Part shown: piece by piece, positions 47,779-58,977 of the stretch | Layout: every line of letters begins with the position of its first letter | Position numbering within the stretch: the first letter of the stretch is position 1 | Source: Rotaria socialis | Lineage: Eukaryota > Rotifera > Eurotatoria > Philodinida > Philodinidae | Assembly (NCBI GenBank): GCA_905331475.1 | Contig: CAJNYU010004611.1 | Coordinates: 29,637-93,636 of the forward strand | DNA: 64,000 nt | Reading direction: 5' to 3' | Position numbers and translations under genes: made by a program | Notes under the pieces: model-generated | Database searches by the model: none | What the model was told of the DNA's origin: nothing | The model's input: only the letters and a program-made list of their open reading frames with translations

Positions 47779-48893
47779 CAGTGGCGGATCCAAGAAATTT
47801 TGAAGGAGGAGGTGGACGCGATCAAGTTATTGACGTTATTAGTGATGAAGTTTTTAGCATTTTTATTATCATCTGTTCAAATGAATCAGAAACATAGCCG
47901 TTGATTATGCTACCATTTCTCTACAAATACTCATCATCTGTATGACATGGATAGACGTCGTACCAGAAGAGAAAAAAAACTTGATACTAGAAATAAAATT
48001 ATTAAAGCATGTCTATCTAAGTTATTATTCTTTGATCGAATCTTTAATTTTAAAATACAAGCATCATAAATTTGAAAATATTGATTAAAAATTTTTCTCA
48101 GAGCCCAGAAACACTTTTAAAGAACGAAAAACATCGAAAAATGCTTCCGCAATATATAGTTGTTTATTACAAAGAAAGTCCTCATATGGTATTGAAATAA
48201 TTCATCTAGCATAAAATTGAATAAACAGAAGAGTATATCATTAAAAAAAATTATTTGGCAAATTTGTTATCTCCAATAGAAAAATAAATGTTTGGTTCCG
48301 TATCTCACAGAAAATCTGTGCCCTATTTCAAATGATATCGTTCGATAGAGAACTCATCAAGCCTTGATATTAATATAAAATATTTAATTTCTGCCAATCT
48401 CTCTGTCTGCATAGAATGTTTTTGTCCAACTATGATCGAAAGCGATGAAGTGTGCATACACATCAGACAATATCATGAAAGCATTCAGTTCAGCCTTTAT
48501 AAAAATGTAGAAAACTTCTTTTTTTGTGCTACGAAATTGAATTACTCGTACTGTCTACAACTTGGATTAGAAGAATGCATGGTTAAATTAAATGAAATCT
48601 TCTTCAAGTTTAAACCAAAAGTAGCGAAACCATTTTGCAATACCTTCTGTTCTAAAGCTTCTATAGTTTTGGTCAGCCATTTTCAATGATATTACTTTGT
48701 AAATTTTTGCGCTACATATGTTGCTATTTCTAAAAAACAAAAGAGTAATCTCTCCGATATTCAATTATAGCGCCATATCAAAAAAATCAAAATTAATGCA
48801 GAACTTTTGAGTCAACCGTTAGAAAACAAATTCCATGAATTTCGAAGGAGTGGATGGGTGCCCTGACAGCACCACCGTAGATCCGCTCCTGTG
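47779..48893. mobile_element. 1.1-kb TIR element beginning CAGTGGCGGATC
   Basis: The left end CAGTGGCGGATCCAAG and right end GATCCGCTCCTGTG are imperfect inverted repeats. CATAT occurs immediately outside the left end (47774-47778) and next to the right end (48895-48899), a probable target duplication. CAGTGGCGGATCC-type ends are common in animal DNA transposons. The only internal frame (48432-48689, +, 85 codons) is not a recognisable transposase. Confidence 0.6.
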
Positions 48894-49632
48894 CCATATG
48901 AGACGAATATTTCTTTTCATTGTAAGATCGAACGATCCATAGCTATAGTAAGGAGTCAATGATGAGTGTGCGCATTAATTTTATAAAACTAAATTCCTTC
49001 ATACATGACGTGCCAGTCTACAGTTTCAATTCTGGCAAAGAACTAAGCACTGAATAATAGTTATTCGGTGATGATGTGAGAAATGTTTTCATTATTTGTA
49101 CATGCAGTAAGAATTCAAATTGTAACAATGCAAGCATCATCTTATATGCTGATCTTAATTAAATTCTACAATTATTTCAAGGATGAATTGTATATTCAAG
49201 TTTGTTTTCTTGAATCATAATAAATATTTTCGTAGTTTTTTCTTCAAACAGAATGCTTTTTCTTAGTAGGTTACGAAGAATTGCTTGTTCAATAGAACTA
49301 AAAATATGAATTGTAATAAATAGTAAAACTTATAAAGTGATTACTAGTACTAATCGATGTTACTCTTTTCATTAAAATTATATTTTTATTTCAGAAAAAA
49401 GAAAGTTAGGGTCACAATACTTTTGATCACCAAATTTTCTTAGCATTCATGTCACATTATTTATTTTTCAACAAAATGAGGTAGATACAATTTTACATCT
49501 ACTTACACATCAGACAAAAGCAGATATTTTTAAAACTTCAGTTAAATCTGGATGATGCGGGTATTGGTATGATCTTTATCCATACACTCACACCAAATAT
49601 AATTCAATTTCCTCTTCGTAATCGAGATTTAG
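48894..49632. other. Spacer downstream of the ART-TPR gene
   Basis: AT-rich. It contains the 3' region of the ART-TPR gene (-); no gene recognised. Confidence 0.4.
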
Positions 49633-52600
49633 TTACATTGAAACTAGTTCTGCTTCGATACGCTCAATCCAATTTATATTCCGAAGAACTTCAGGGTGAT
49701 CCGATGGAAGAATTTTGATATGAATATTGTATGCTCTCTGTACACAATTCAAGGCTTCTCTCAAGTTATTTTGACCGTACAGAGCTGCTGCTAAGTTAGA
49801 ATAAGTTGTAGCTATTTCTATGTGATCTGGTGGAAGGGAAGTTAGTTTGATTTGAAGCGCGGCGTTTAAATGCTCAGTTGCCTTTTCGTAGCCACGAGCG
49901 GCAACATAAACTAATGAAATGTTGTTGTAAGTTGTAGCCAAGTCAGGATGGCTAGGTGGAAGACTGTTCAATTGAATTTCAAGAGCTCTATCATAGAATT
50001 CTAATGCTATTTCGAATTGTCCTTTATTATAATATGCTAACCCAAAGTTATTGTAGGTTACAGCTAAGGATGAATGACTTGGAGGGAGATTATTGAGTTG
50101 AATACCAAGTGATTTGTTTAAGTATTCAATTGCCTTATCATAATCATTTCGAGCATAGTGCACTTGCGATATGTTAACATAACATGCTGCAAAGTTACGG
50201 TGGTCTCGACGATGGAGTTTTAATTGAATTTCTAGAGATTTCTCAAATAATTCTAGAGCCTCTTCGGTTTTGCCTTGTCTAAAATATACAGTGCCAAGTT
50301 GATTGTATTGGGCTGCGAAATCAGAGTGAATTTCCGAATCAGAATTTTGGGTTATTTCAAGAGATTTCTGTAAATACTCAAGTGCTCGCTCGTATTCACC
50401 GAGTGAGTCATAGACTAACGATATATCAGCGTACAATAGTGCGAGCCTCATATGGCTAGCCGAAAGAACTTTTAACCAGATTTGTAGAGTTTTTTCGTAC
50501 ATTCCTAATGCGTTTTCGTATTGAGCTTGCCGGTAATACTCCTTTCCCAAATTGCGATAAATTGGTGCAAAATCTGGATGATCTTCGGAAACACCAGAAG
50601 TTATTTGTATCTGAAGTGCTCTACTTAAGTATTCCATTGATTTTTCATTGTCATCGTTTGCAAAATAAACTGATGAAATGTTATTGTAACATACAGCAAC
50701 TTGAGGATGATCAGGCGAAAGGGCTATTAACCATATTTCTAGAGCTTTTTCATACAACATCAGTGCTTCTTCGAAATTACCATTTTCACGCAACAGGGAA
50801 GCCATGTTGTTATAAGTTGCTGCTATATTTGGATGATTCGATGGTAAGGAAGATAGTTCAATTTCAAGCGCTTTATCAAAATATTCAAGTGATTTAGTAG
50901 AATCACTATATCTGTCATAATTTGCACCAATGTTGTTATACGTGCATGCAATATCAGGATGATTAGCAGGAAAATTTTTAAGTTGAATTTCAAGTGATTT
51001 TTCATACATTTCGAGAGCCTCTTTAAATTTGCCTTGTCTATTATACAATTGACCTAAATTGTTATATACAGTAGACAGTGATGGATGATCGGAAGGAAGT
51101 GATGTGAAGTGATTTTGAAATGCTGTCTTCAAATAAGCAATTGCCTTTTCGTACTGGCCAAGTGCATTGAAGACTTGCGAAATATTAATAAGCGATGTTC
51201 CCATGTCCGGATGATTAGCAGGTAAAACTTTCAGTCTTATTTCAACAGATCTTTCGAACATTTCTATTGCTTCAGTATAACGTTTTTGCACATTAAAAAG
51301 GTTTCCAATGTTACTATAGTAAGTTGCAATAGCTCTTTGATTCGGATTGGTCGTATTCAGCTCAGTTTCTACTGCTTTGGTGTAATATCTGCATGCTTCA
51401 TCATATTTTCCTTTGTCGTTATAAATGCTTCCTAAATTATTGTAAGCTATTGCTGCGAAATTCTCGGTTTCAGGGGAGCACTCTAGTTTAATTTCAAGCA
51501 TTTTTTCAAAATATTCGATAGCTTTTTCATGTTGACTCATTGCTTGGCAAATGAATCCAAGATTGTTGAAAACAGTGGCGAGATTAACTGGATCGCATAT
51601 AAATGCCTGATCACTCAGTAATATGCGATTGTACCGCTCCGCTTCTTTATTACTGCCCATTCTTATCAATAAAGTTGCTAAGCTCTCGAGCGGATTCGGT
51701 GTCACTATATCAAGCTTTATAAATTCACTTAGCATTCGAAGTTCTTTGTCTTCTTCGTCTGTAAGTCTTAGTATGACATTCCAATAGCCGTCTTCTTCGT
51801 TTAGATGTACCGACAATATTCTAAATACAGATCCCATTGTAAACAAAATCTCACCTTCTGCTTCATCAAATGCACTTTCTGTAGAAATATTAGCATATGG
51901 AAATTTGTTAACCTGTTGATCAATATCGATTTGAAACAAAATACTTTGTTCTGCAGCCGTTAAATTGCTGCTGCTGCGATTACCAGCATATATTTCACGA
52001 GCCAAGTTTTCATGTATGGTTGTCGAAAAAAAACTGCTTACGGAGAAGAATCCATTAGTGTTATACAGAATTTTTCGATTGAATTCTGCAGTACTCATTA
52101 GCTGCCCTCGATAAACTCTTATTATTCGTTCATTACTTGCATCCGGCGTAGGCTTCGTGTAGTCTGTAATGCATGTTGTTGTTAGTACTAGCTGTTGTTT
52201 TTGTGTGTTATGTCGTTCTCTAATCTTTAAATGAAGATCTTTGATAAAGTACCGTAGTGAATATAGTGTGTCTATGTCTTGTTCTCTCAATGCCTTGTTT
52301 AATAGACGATAAAGAAAAGTATTGCGTGTATACCAGAATATAGCATTAATTGCATCATAATACTCTTCAAATTCATCGACAACATTTAAATCTGCATCAT
52401 TGCCAGCACACTTTTCACGGAAATATTTAATAATCTCTTCTTCTGTGGATTTAATGTCAATTAAAATATCTCGCGAAAGTAAGGCATACATGAACTCGGC
52501 TTCTTGGCGCCTGATTACGTCCGTAGTGGACTTTGCAAATAAAAGTTGATTAATTGCGGTGGCGTTCAATAATATAGACAGGTCATCAGTGCATGTCTGC

Positions 52601-53199
52601 GAAAGAATACTTATATTCATTTGACCAATACAGGCTCTTCGTTTTCTCTTCAAATATGGTGGTAAGTGACATAAATGAGCGCATAATAGCTCTAAATTCG
52701 TGTAAATCCTACATGGTACTATGGATGATGTCTCTGAGATCGGGTCAGCAGAGTAACGTTCATATGGTGCCGTCCACCAGGCCATATAGTCTCCGTCAGT
52801 TCTCCACGGATATTGTTTTTCCATCGGCCTGTACCAAATATCACTCGATAGTAATGTATGTACAGTAAGAAGGACTTTTATAACCAAAGAAGTAACTGTC
52901 CACGCAAAACTACACTGATTCAAATATAGTACGTAGACTGTGCTAACCTGTGAAAGTTCTTCCGTTTGTTGTAAGAATGTTTTCAATAAGTGAGATGTCG
53001 TTGAAGTTGAAATAATCAGAATCACTTTATCATCATTCTGATTAAGATTTTTAATATAATTAATACATTTGTCCATGTTCCGAAATGTCACTAAATTCGG
53101 GTCGATCTTGCATAAAGATAGATGAATTACAGTTTTACTTTTTGATGTAGCCTGTTTGTACACAAGATCAAGCCATACAGTATGGACATTTTCTGTCAT
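49633..53199 (-). CDS. ADP-ribosyltransferase with 15 TPRs (kinesin-light-chain-like array)
   Basis: One uninterrupted 1188-codon exon. Residues 1-340 are a rotifer-type N-terminal region without a known domain (for example VSTVYVLYLNQCSFAWT). Residues of about 360-490 form an arginine-specific mono-ADP-ribosyltransferase domain with the R-S-E triad: RVYRGQ, FFSVSSFFSTT and EAEGEILF (ExE-type). It would transfer ADP-ribose from NAD to proteins. From about residue 530 to the end run 15 tetratricopeptide repeats of 42 residues (for example NLGQLYNRQGKFKEALEMYE). Odd and even units alternate between an 'NISxVY...YL' and an 'NLGxxY...LY/F' type, so the array grew in two-repeat (84-residue) steps. 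The TPRs probably choose the substrate or partner. No signal peptide, so cytosolic. Intronless, unlike most neighbours. Confidence 0.88.
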   Translation of the reverse strand: MTENVHTVWLDLVYKQATSKSKTVIHLSLCKIDPNLVTFRNMDKCINYIKNLNQNDDKVILIISTSTTSHLLKTFLQQTEELSQVSTVYVLYLNQCSFAWTVTSLVIKVLLTVHTLLSSDIWYRPMEKQYPWRTDGDYMAWWTAPYERYSADPISETSSIVPCRIYTNLELLCAHLCHLPPYLKRKRRACIGQMNISILSQTCTDDLSILLNATAINQLLFAKSTTDVIRRQEAEFMYALLSRDILIDIKSTEEEIIKYFREKCAGNDADLNVVDEFEEYYDAINAIFWYTRNTFLYRLLNKALREQDIDTLYSLRYFIKDLHLKIRERHNTQKQQLVLTTTCITDYTKPTPDASNERIIRVYRGQLMSTAEFNRKILYNTNGFFSVSSFFSTTIHENLAREIYAGNRSSSNLTAAEQSILFQIDIDQQVNKFPYANISTESAFDEAEGEILFTMGSVFRILSVHLNEEDGYWNVILRLTDEEDKELRMLSEFIKLDIVTPNPLESLATLLIRMGSNKEAERYNRILLSDQAFICDPVNLATVFNNLGFICQAMSQHEKAIEYFEKMLEIKLECSPETENFAAIAYNNLGSIYNDKGKYDEACRYYTKAVETELNTTNPNQRAIATYYSNIGNLFNVQKRYTEAIEMFERSVEIRLKVLPANHPDMGTSLINISQVFNALGQYEKAIAYLKTAFQNHFTSLPSDHPSLSTVYNNLGQLYNRQGKFKEALEMYEKSLEIQLKNFPANHPDIACTYNNIGANYDRYSDSTKSLEYFDKALEIELSSLPSNHPNIAATYNNMASLLRENGNFEEALMLYEKALEIWLIALSPDHPQVAVCYNNISSVYFANDDNEKSMEYLSRALQIQITSGVSEDHPDFAPIYRNLGKEYYRQAQYENALGMYEKTLQIWLKVLSASHMRLALLYADISLVYDSLGEYERALEYLQKSLEITQNSDSEIHSDFAAQYNQLGTVYFRQGKTEEALELFEKSLEIQLKLHRRDHRNFAACYVNISQVHYARNDYDKAIEYLNKSLGIQLNNLPPSHSSLAVTYNNFGLAYYNKGQFEIALEFYDRALEIQLNSLPPSHPDLATTYNNISLVYVAARGYEKATEHLNAALQIKLTSLPPDHIEIATTYSNLAAALYGQNNLREALNCVQRAYNIHIKILPSDHPEVLRNINWIERIEAELVSM

Positions 53200-55075
53200 T
53201 CTTGATTACTAGTATGCACTATTGCCGTGATATAATTCAAGCTAGCCAATAGTTCGATGCGGTACTGTTTCAGTACGATAATGTAACTGTTTGCAAGCAC
53301 TTGCTCCTTTCTGTATGCCAATGATGAATCTTGGTTTTTTCCAAGCACTAAAATAAACTTGAACAACAGACAGAAGAATAGTGTTGCCTTTAGTTGCTGA
53401 AGAAAAAACACAAAAACGCCCATAAAAGAATTTTATCGTCATTATAACAGAACAGAAAAAACTCTGTATGTGTGTAAGACGCGCATTCACTGATCGATGA
53501 TTCAAAGTCAGCGCAAAGTGAAAAGCTAAGCCAGCCTTCACTCAGAAACTTCTATTTTTTGTTTTGAAAAAAAAAGGAGAATCATTTATTTTTAATTGTG
53601 AAAAGATGCAATAATATCTCCTCCTACAAAATATGTACAAGTTTCTGATCAAATATCAGATTTTAGCAGAATTTCGAAATAATTTGTTCACCCTACTATT
53701 CATATTGTATACAATCACCAGTAAACCACCCTAAATGACTGTAAAATGGGGAACACCAACTGCCGTTACGATGATAGTTAACGTACTAGCGAAAACAGCT
53801 GGCATTACGGTCATCTTTTTTTTACGGTGTCGCATTGTTTTTCATCGTATCAGCACATGTATCGTAAAATCATTAGTAAAGCTCGCTAATGATCCATATA
53901 GTTCAACCACTACCTATTCAAACGATTATTAATATTTTTTATGCATATTTCTTTCACCATTTAGTTCAATAATAAGTATTTGAAAAAATAATTGTATATA
54001 TATGGTTTAGTTATATTTATAGTAATGATTATATCAACAATAAGTATTTTATTTAAATACACAAATCTTGTTTCTTGGGTTTACGGAAGGGGAGATGTAG
54101 AGAAAGAATGGTGTAACTAAGACGCTATAAGGTCAGGATGTGGCTCTGATACTAATTATCATTTTTCATCAGAAACAACTTTGAATAAAGTGGCCTCAGT
54201 ATTTCAAGGATAACGGTGAAAACCAGCGATTATGATTTTTATAGGTTGGGGCAATTGTTACCCCGCTTTCGGCCGTTTAAGTCGCTGTTTCAGACGGTCG
54301 GAGTCATCAACCTGAGTCACTCATGGTTTGAGAGATTCTCCCAAATTTAAAATTTTGCGAACATCATCTTCTTACATCCATATAGGGGTAACATTGTCCA
54401 GTTACTTTATTTGAAATATAAACTCTTGTCATTTGAAATATACGTTAAGTTTTCAGAACTTATTTCTTTACTGAATAAATTTTTATAAATGTACCATTCA
54501 TGGTATCCACTAGTACTTGATAAATATTGTTATAATTTGGTTAGTAAGTTGAGCATAGTTAAACTGAGCGTCTTTCAATCGAAAACCGATATTATGTGCT
54601 CTAAGGGTATATATCCCTACGTCTTGCACACATATATCTGTAGAGCGACAATGGTAGTCTTTCACCAATTCCTGCAGTCTTATCCTTAGGTAGCCTTTCT
54701 ATTTATTCATACTTCTTGCCACACTAATTTTATTTCTTTGCTGTCTATTGCACCTTAATATGCATTAACAGTTTGGAAAATAATCAAGTATTTTAGCAAA
54801 TTATTAGACCAATTATCCATTGCAGAATAAAACATTGAAAAATCCGATCATATATGATATTTTTCAATAGAATTCCATTAAAACATAAATGGACACGGGC
54901 ATACGAGTTTGTTGTCACCCCACCCTTAGATACTGGCTTATTTCTCGACATCATGAGATGTATGCGTCGCCATTTAGCTACTTTATTCATTGAAAAAGAT
55001 TGATAGAATATTTCGTGTTACGAAAAGCATTTTTTCAGCAGCGAAATGATTCATAGATGGAAAGTACATCGTGTT
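53200..55075. other. Intergenic region, nothing recognised
   Basis: It contains the promoter side of the ART-TPR gene and the 3' end of the RING gene. Frames at 53242-53541 (-) and 53735-53932 (+) show no family motif. Confidence 0.4.
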
Positions 55076-56860
55076 TTAAGTAAACGGGTTTGATATCATG
55101 TTGTCCACGATGAACTGTAAAACGTTTGCTCTACTAGGTAAAGGTACTGCTTCAACTGGATGTCGGCATACAGGACACTTGTATCCTGCTCGTAAGACAT
55201 TTAACATACAATTAAAATGAAATGAATGCTTGGCGTCACAAGGCCATTGACCGATGCGTTGATTTAATTTGAAATCGTCGAAACATACGTTGCATGTTTC
55301 ATTAGACAAATTATCATTAACTGTTTGAGGATCAGTCAAACGAAATTCTGCAATAAAACGGGGTGATGCTTGTGTTCTACCTTGCAATATCCGGGCAATG
55401 TTGTTTCCATAGTGATGTTGTTGATATTCAGCTTCCTCCTCAATAAGATGTTGAAAACGAAGTTTTCGTTCTTCTTCCTGAGCGCGTCGAGCCTCTTCTT
55501 GAAGACGTAACAGCTCACATCGTCGCCAACTAAAAAGATAGAAAATTCGAATTCTTTTTATCATCGTAGCTTAAGCAAATATTCAAGTAAATACTTATAT
55601 CGATATTCATCATTAAGAATCATCAATTTTTCATGTAACCAATATGCTGGATTGAAATGCCAAGTGTTCATGTTTTCAGGAAAATAAATACATTGACTAC
55701 AGTAGTGTTTTTCAACCACAATGTGGTCTGATTCGATCTTACTAATAGAATTGATAGGAATAATAGTGAACGGAGCTTTTTCATAAAATTCTCGAAGAAT
55801 CTGAGCAGAGTCTTCATCTAAATCTAACATCAACATGACGAGATATTTATCTCGCACTATAAACAGAGAGTCATTAAAATTATTTTCATGAAACGTATCT
55901 AACAAAAGACTGTCTAAGTCTGCTACGGAGGTAATATTTAATTTTTGTATTTGTTCTTGAATGAAAGGATGTAACATTGGCGATAATGCACGAAGATATT
56001 TAATGATGGCTCGTATGAGATTTGGAAGATACTTGAACATAAAATATATGAAAAAAACAATCACAAAATAAGATGTATAGGGAGTATAATTGCACGAAGC
56101 ATCAAAGACTCGAACATCATCGTGAAATCTATGAGGTTCATATGAATGCCCAGGAAATATATATTCACTTGTAGGCTTATAAAGATATCCAATTATAATA
56201 CCACATTTTTTTTATTACTTTTTTGTTGAACACTTTGGGATTTTTATTGTAGATCTCTTCAATATTTTGAATATGCTTTGATTCTTCGGACCAGCGTGAA
56301 AATTCGCTTGACGGAATGTTAAGTTGTCTGGCAATGCATCTTAATGTATTCATGTTAAACGATTGAAAATTATATGGATATCGTATTTGAGAGTAAGATT
56401 GCTCATATGAAGCAAATTTAATATACAATGCCATTTGTGATCTGTCAATTGCCGGCGGTAAGACTTGATTGAATAAATATAACAATACGCCATGTGAATA
56501 ATGTCCATAAAACATTCGCGGTGTGTTTGCCACTGTTTCATCGATTACATTTTCATCCAATTCAATTTGGAGATAATCAGGTTGGAAATAAAGCCAACGG
56601 AATGAAAATAAAGAGTTATAACCAAACAAATTATAGTTAGTTTTTAAATGATTTCTAAATTGATTCAGATTCATTGGAAATGGGCCCTTCCATGCATTGT
56701 ATACTCGATTACAACATTGAAATATCAACAATATAGCAATATAAAACACTGCGCTACTACATGCTATTTGAATGTACTCAATGCGTATGTTTATAGCATC
56801 TCGACGTCGTTGGTTATTAATACGTCTCAATAGTGATGAGCATGGTGATCCATTTCTCAT
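55076..56860 (-). CDS. Membrane-anchored RING-H2 protein (putative E3 ligase), with an A8 frameshift
   Basis: The start is MRNGSPCSSLLRRINNQRRR, followed by a membrane span (IACSSAVFYIAILLIFQCC). The frame runs to 56177, but similarity of layout and codon flow continues one base over as CGIIIGYLYKPTSEYIFPGH and YTSYFVIVFFIYFMFKYLP (second span). The switch falls at an A8 run (T8 at 56206-56213 on +). A phase-2 intron (donor after 55595, acceptor before 55529) leads to a charged helix (EEARRAQEEERKLRF) and a C-terminal RING: CNVCFDDF, CDAKHSFHFNC, CPVCRHPV, i.e. CxxC, C-H-H-C, CxxC spacing. It is predicted to sit in an endomembrane with the RING in the cytosol. The shift may be a sequencing error or real decay. 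No named family recognised. Confidence 0.68.
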
Positions 56861-57234
56861 AGTTTGCTACAAAACGTATTATTTCATGCGTGTATAGGAG
56901 AAAAATAACGATAAGGTGAAAACAATGTATATGCACTCAGATGATGACGCCAAATGAAATCTATTTTTTTTCTGTCCACGCTCTTTATACAAATTTTTAA
57001 GGAAAGATGAATCAGCATGGCGAAAGTAAACAGTTCGCTTTGAAATGCAGTTCTCGATGTTTTTCTGAGTCATCTATGACTAAGAAAGTTAGAAATCAGA
57101 AACTACTTCCGTTCTGTTGATTTCATGCAAAAACCAAATGAATCAGGTTTAAAAATAGAGATTATATGTGCTCGAATTTTTTGAAGAAATTCTTTACTTT
57201 CGAAACTAAAACATAGGAAGAAGGGTTGGCCGTC
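56861..57234. other. Upstream region of the RING gene
   Basis: No coding or repeat feature recognised apart from short frames. Confidence 0.35.
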
Positions 57235-58000
57235 ATAATGTCGAAAGGAAAATGTCGACAGGAAAAATGTCGAAAGAAAAAAATATCGAAAGGAGAAATG
57301 TCGAAAAAAATATTTTTGATATGAAAGATCGTCAGTTGATAATTTAGAGAATTGTAAATAATATAATGTATGTTTTTTGTATGAAATTAAGCTGAAATGT
57401 TAAGGGTGAAAAAATTCTTTTTTAAATGTCATTTTTTCATGAGCTTCACGAACCTCAAGTTTTTCTTTTTCTGGAAGATGACTATGCTTGCAAATAGTTT
57501 TCATTAATCCATTATTTGAACCAGTATGCACTTTAGCTGCGTAACCATTAATAGTGCATATCCAATATTTAGTACTTGTTGTTGTTTTATTCAATTTAAA
57601 AGTATACTCATCCGCAACTAGTAGAGGTTTTCGTTTATATGAATTTATAAATTGAAATTGAAGGAGTTTTGCTTGAATTTCACTAGTTAAAGTTACGAAA
57701 GCTTCAGCCATGACAGTACAATTTTAGTTATATAATAATTCTTTGTTCAACTCTTTCATTTTGCTTGTATTAATAGTTAGTCATCCCTATCAATACTGGC
57801 TAAAATTCTACACTAGTAAAATTATAAGAAAAAACAATGAGCTAAATGGGATTAGAATCGCCATATACTGGAGACATCATTATTTTCTTATTTTTCACTT
57901 TTGACTTTTTTCCCCTTTAATATGTACGTTTCGACATTTTTCCTTTCGATGTTTTTTCTTCACTTTTTCTGTTTTCGACATTTTTCCGTTCGACATTATC
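57235..58000. mobile_element. TIR element with ATAATGTCGAA ends and a FLYWCH-like ORF
   Basis: The left end ATAATGTCGAAAGGAAAATG has AATGTCGAAA-type tandem motifs after it; the right end TTCCGTTCGACATTAT mirrors them. The same AAAGGAAAAATGTCGAAA motif occurs in the MITE at 195-304. The interior holds one frame (57400-57711, -) resembling a FLYWCH zinc finger, a domain known from MULE-type transposases. I infer a truncated, non-autonomous derivative of a MULE-like transposon. Confidence 0.65.
57400..57711 (-). CDS. FLYWCH-like zinc-finger ORF inside a TIR element
   Basis: 103 codons starting MAEAFVTLTSEIQ. The segment 'YWICTINGYAAKVHT' followed 14 residues later by 'KHSHLPEKEK' fits the FLYWCH pattern (F/Y-x-W-x-C ... 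C-x-A-K/R-x-x-T ... H-x-H), except that the second Cys is Tyr. FLYWCH fingers occur in chromatin proteins and in transposases. The ORF is bounded by the element's terminal repeats, so I read it as a transposon relic and not a host gene. The missing Cys suggests the finger may no longer bind zinc. Confidence 0.5.
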   Translation of the reverse strand: MAEAFVTLTSEIQAKLLQFQFINSYKRKPLLVADEYTFKLNKTTTSTKYWICTINGYAAKVHTGSNNGLMKTICKHSHLPEKEKLEVREAHEKMTFKKEFFHP

Positions 58001-58977
58001 CCAGCATACCGGAAGAAGCAGCATATTGCGCATAGTTAATCGTGTATTTTACGTTATTAGAAAGCTTTTTATCATAGTAACACATTTATTCAAGTCTAAT
58101 TCGTGAATCATTTGACAAAAAAGTCTTGCAATATACAAATAACATTGTTATTCATTAAAAACACATTTTATAGTCTTTTTCGTTACCTGATGAAGCGCAA
58201 TAAACATTGACATCTTATCAACTTTTATCAACATGCAAATATTTACTCTCAATAATGATTTGCGTTGTTTTACAGAGATTTTTAAAGATTTGAGCTTTTC
58301 TTTTAATTGAAAATTGAAGACAATATTGCCACATGATTAGTCTTATATCGAACGTTTGATATTGAATTAGTCCCCATCGTTTTTGGTTCTGACAATTTTA
58401 AATTAATGATCTGCTTAAAAGTTTTAGTTTCTTTCATCCAAAATAAGGCAAACTGATTTATAAAGAGTAAAAGACTTTGTTCGCTACCAAAATGCAATTG
58501 AATTGTTATATTTTGTTTTATCTTATATAGCATGCATTACTTGGCAAATAAAAGAAATGATAAAAAATCTTTGTAATACATAAGTGCTTTAATTCTTTCA
58601 ACAGAAGCTTTCAGTTAAGAGTTTTAAGAATACCGTTAAGTTTTGAACCTCAAAAACATTTATGAAAATGTTCAAGTCTCGGTCTGATTCCATTATATTC
58701 CTGGCCCGATGAGCTCTACCCTCATACCACCTATGCACTCCAGCTAAATTAGAGTACAATCAAACCTTTTCTGTTTTCTTGATAGTGTTTATCTAATTAG
58801 TTTCTTGTCAGCCAGTTCACTACGAGCATTTTTTATCTTTGTCATTTCAAAATCTGACGAATTCAAGAAAATTTTATTATTTATCAAAACTATCGAACAC
58901 CCACCGATCAAAAACTCATCGACTTGTATCTCTATCCACACCCCACATCCACCCAACAAAATTAGGAGTAGATAGAA
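58001..58977. other. Intergenic region, nothing recognised
   Basis: It contains the 3' region of the STRA6-like gene. A 'CCACACCCCACATCCACCC' run near 58938 is GC-rich; no gene seen. Confidence 0.4.
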
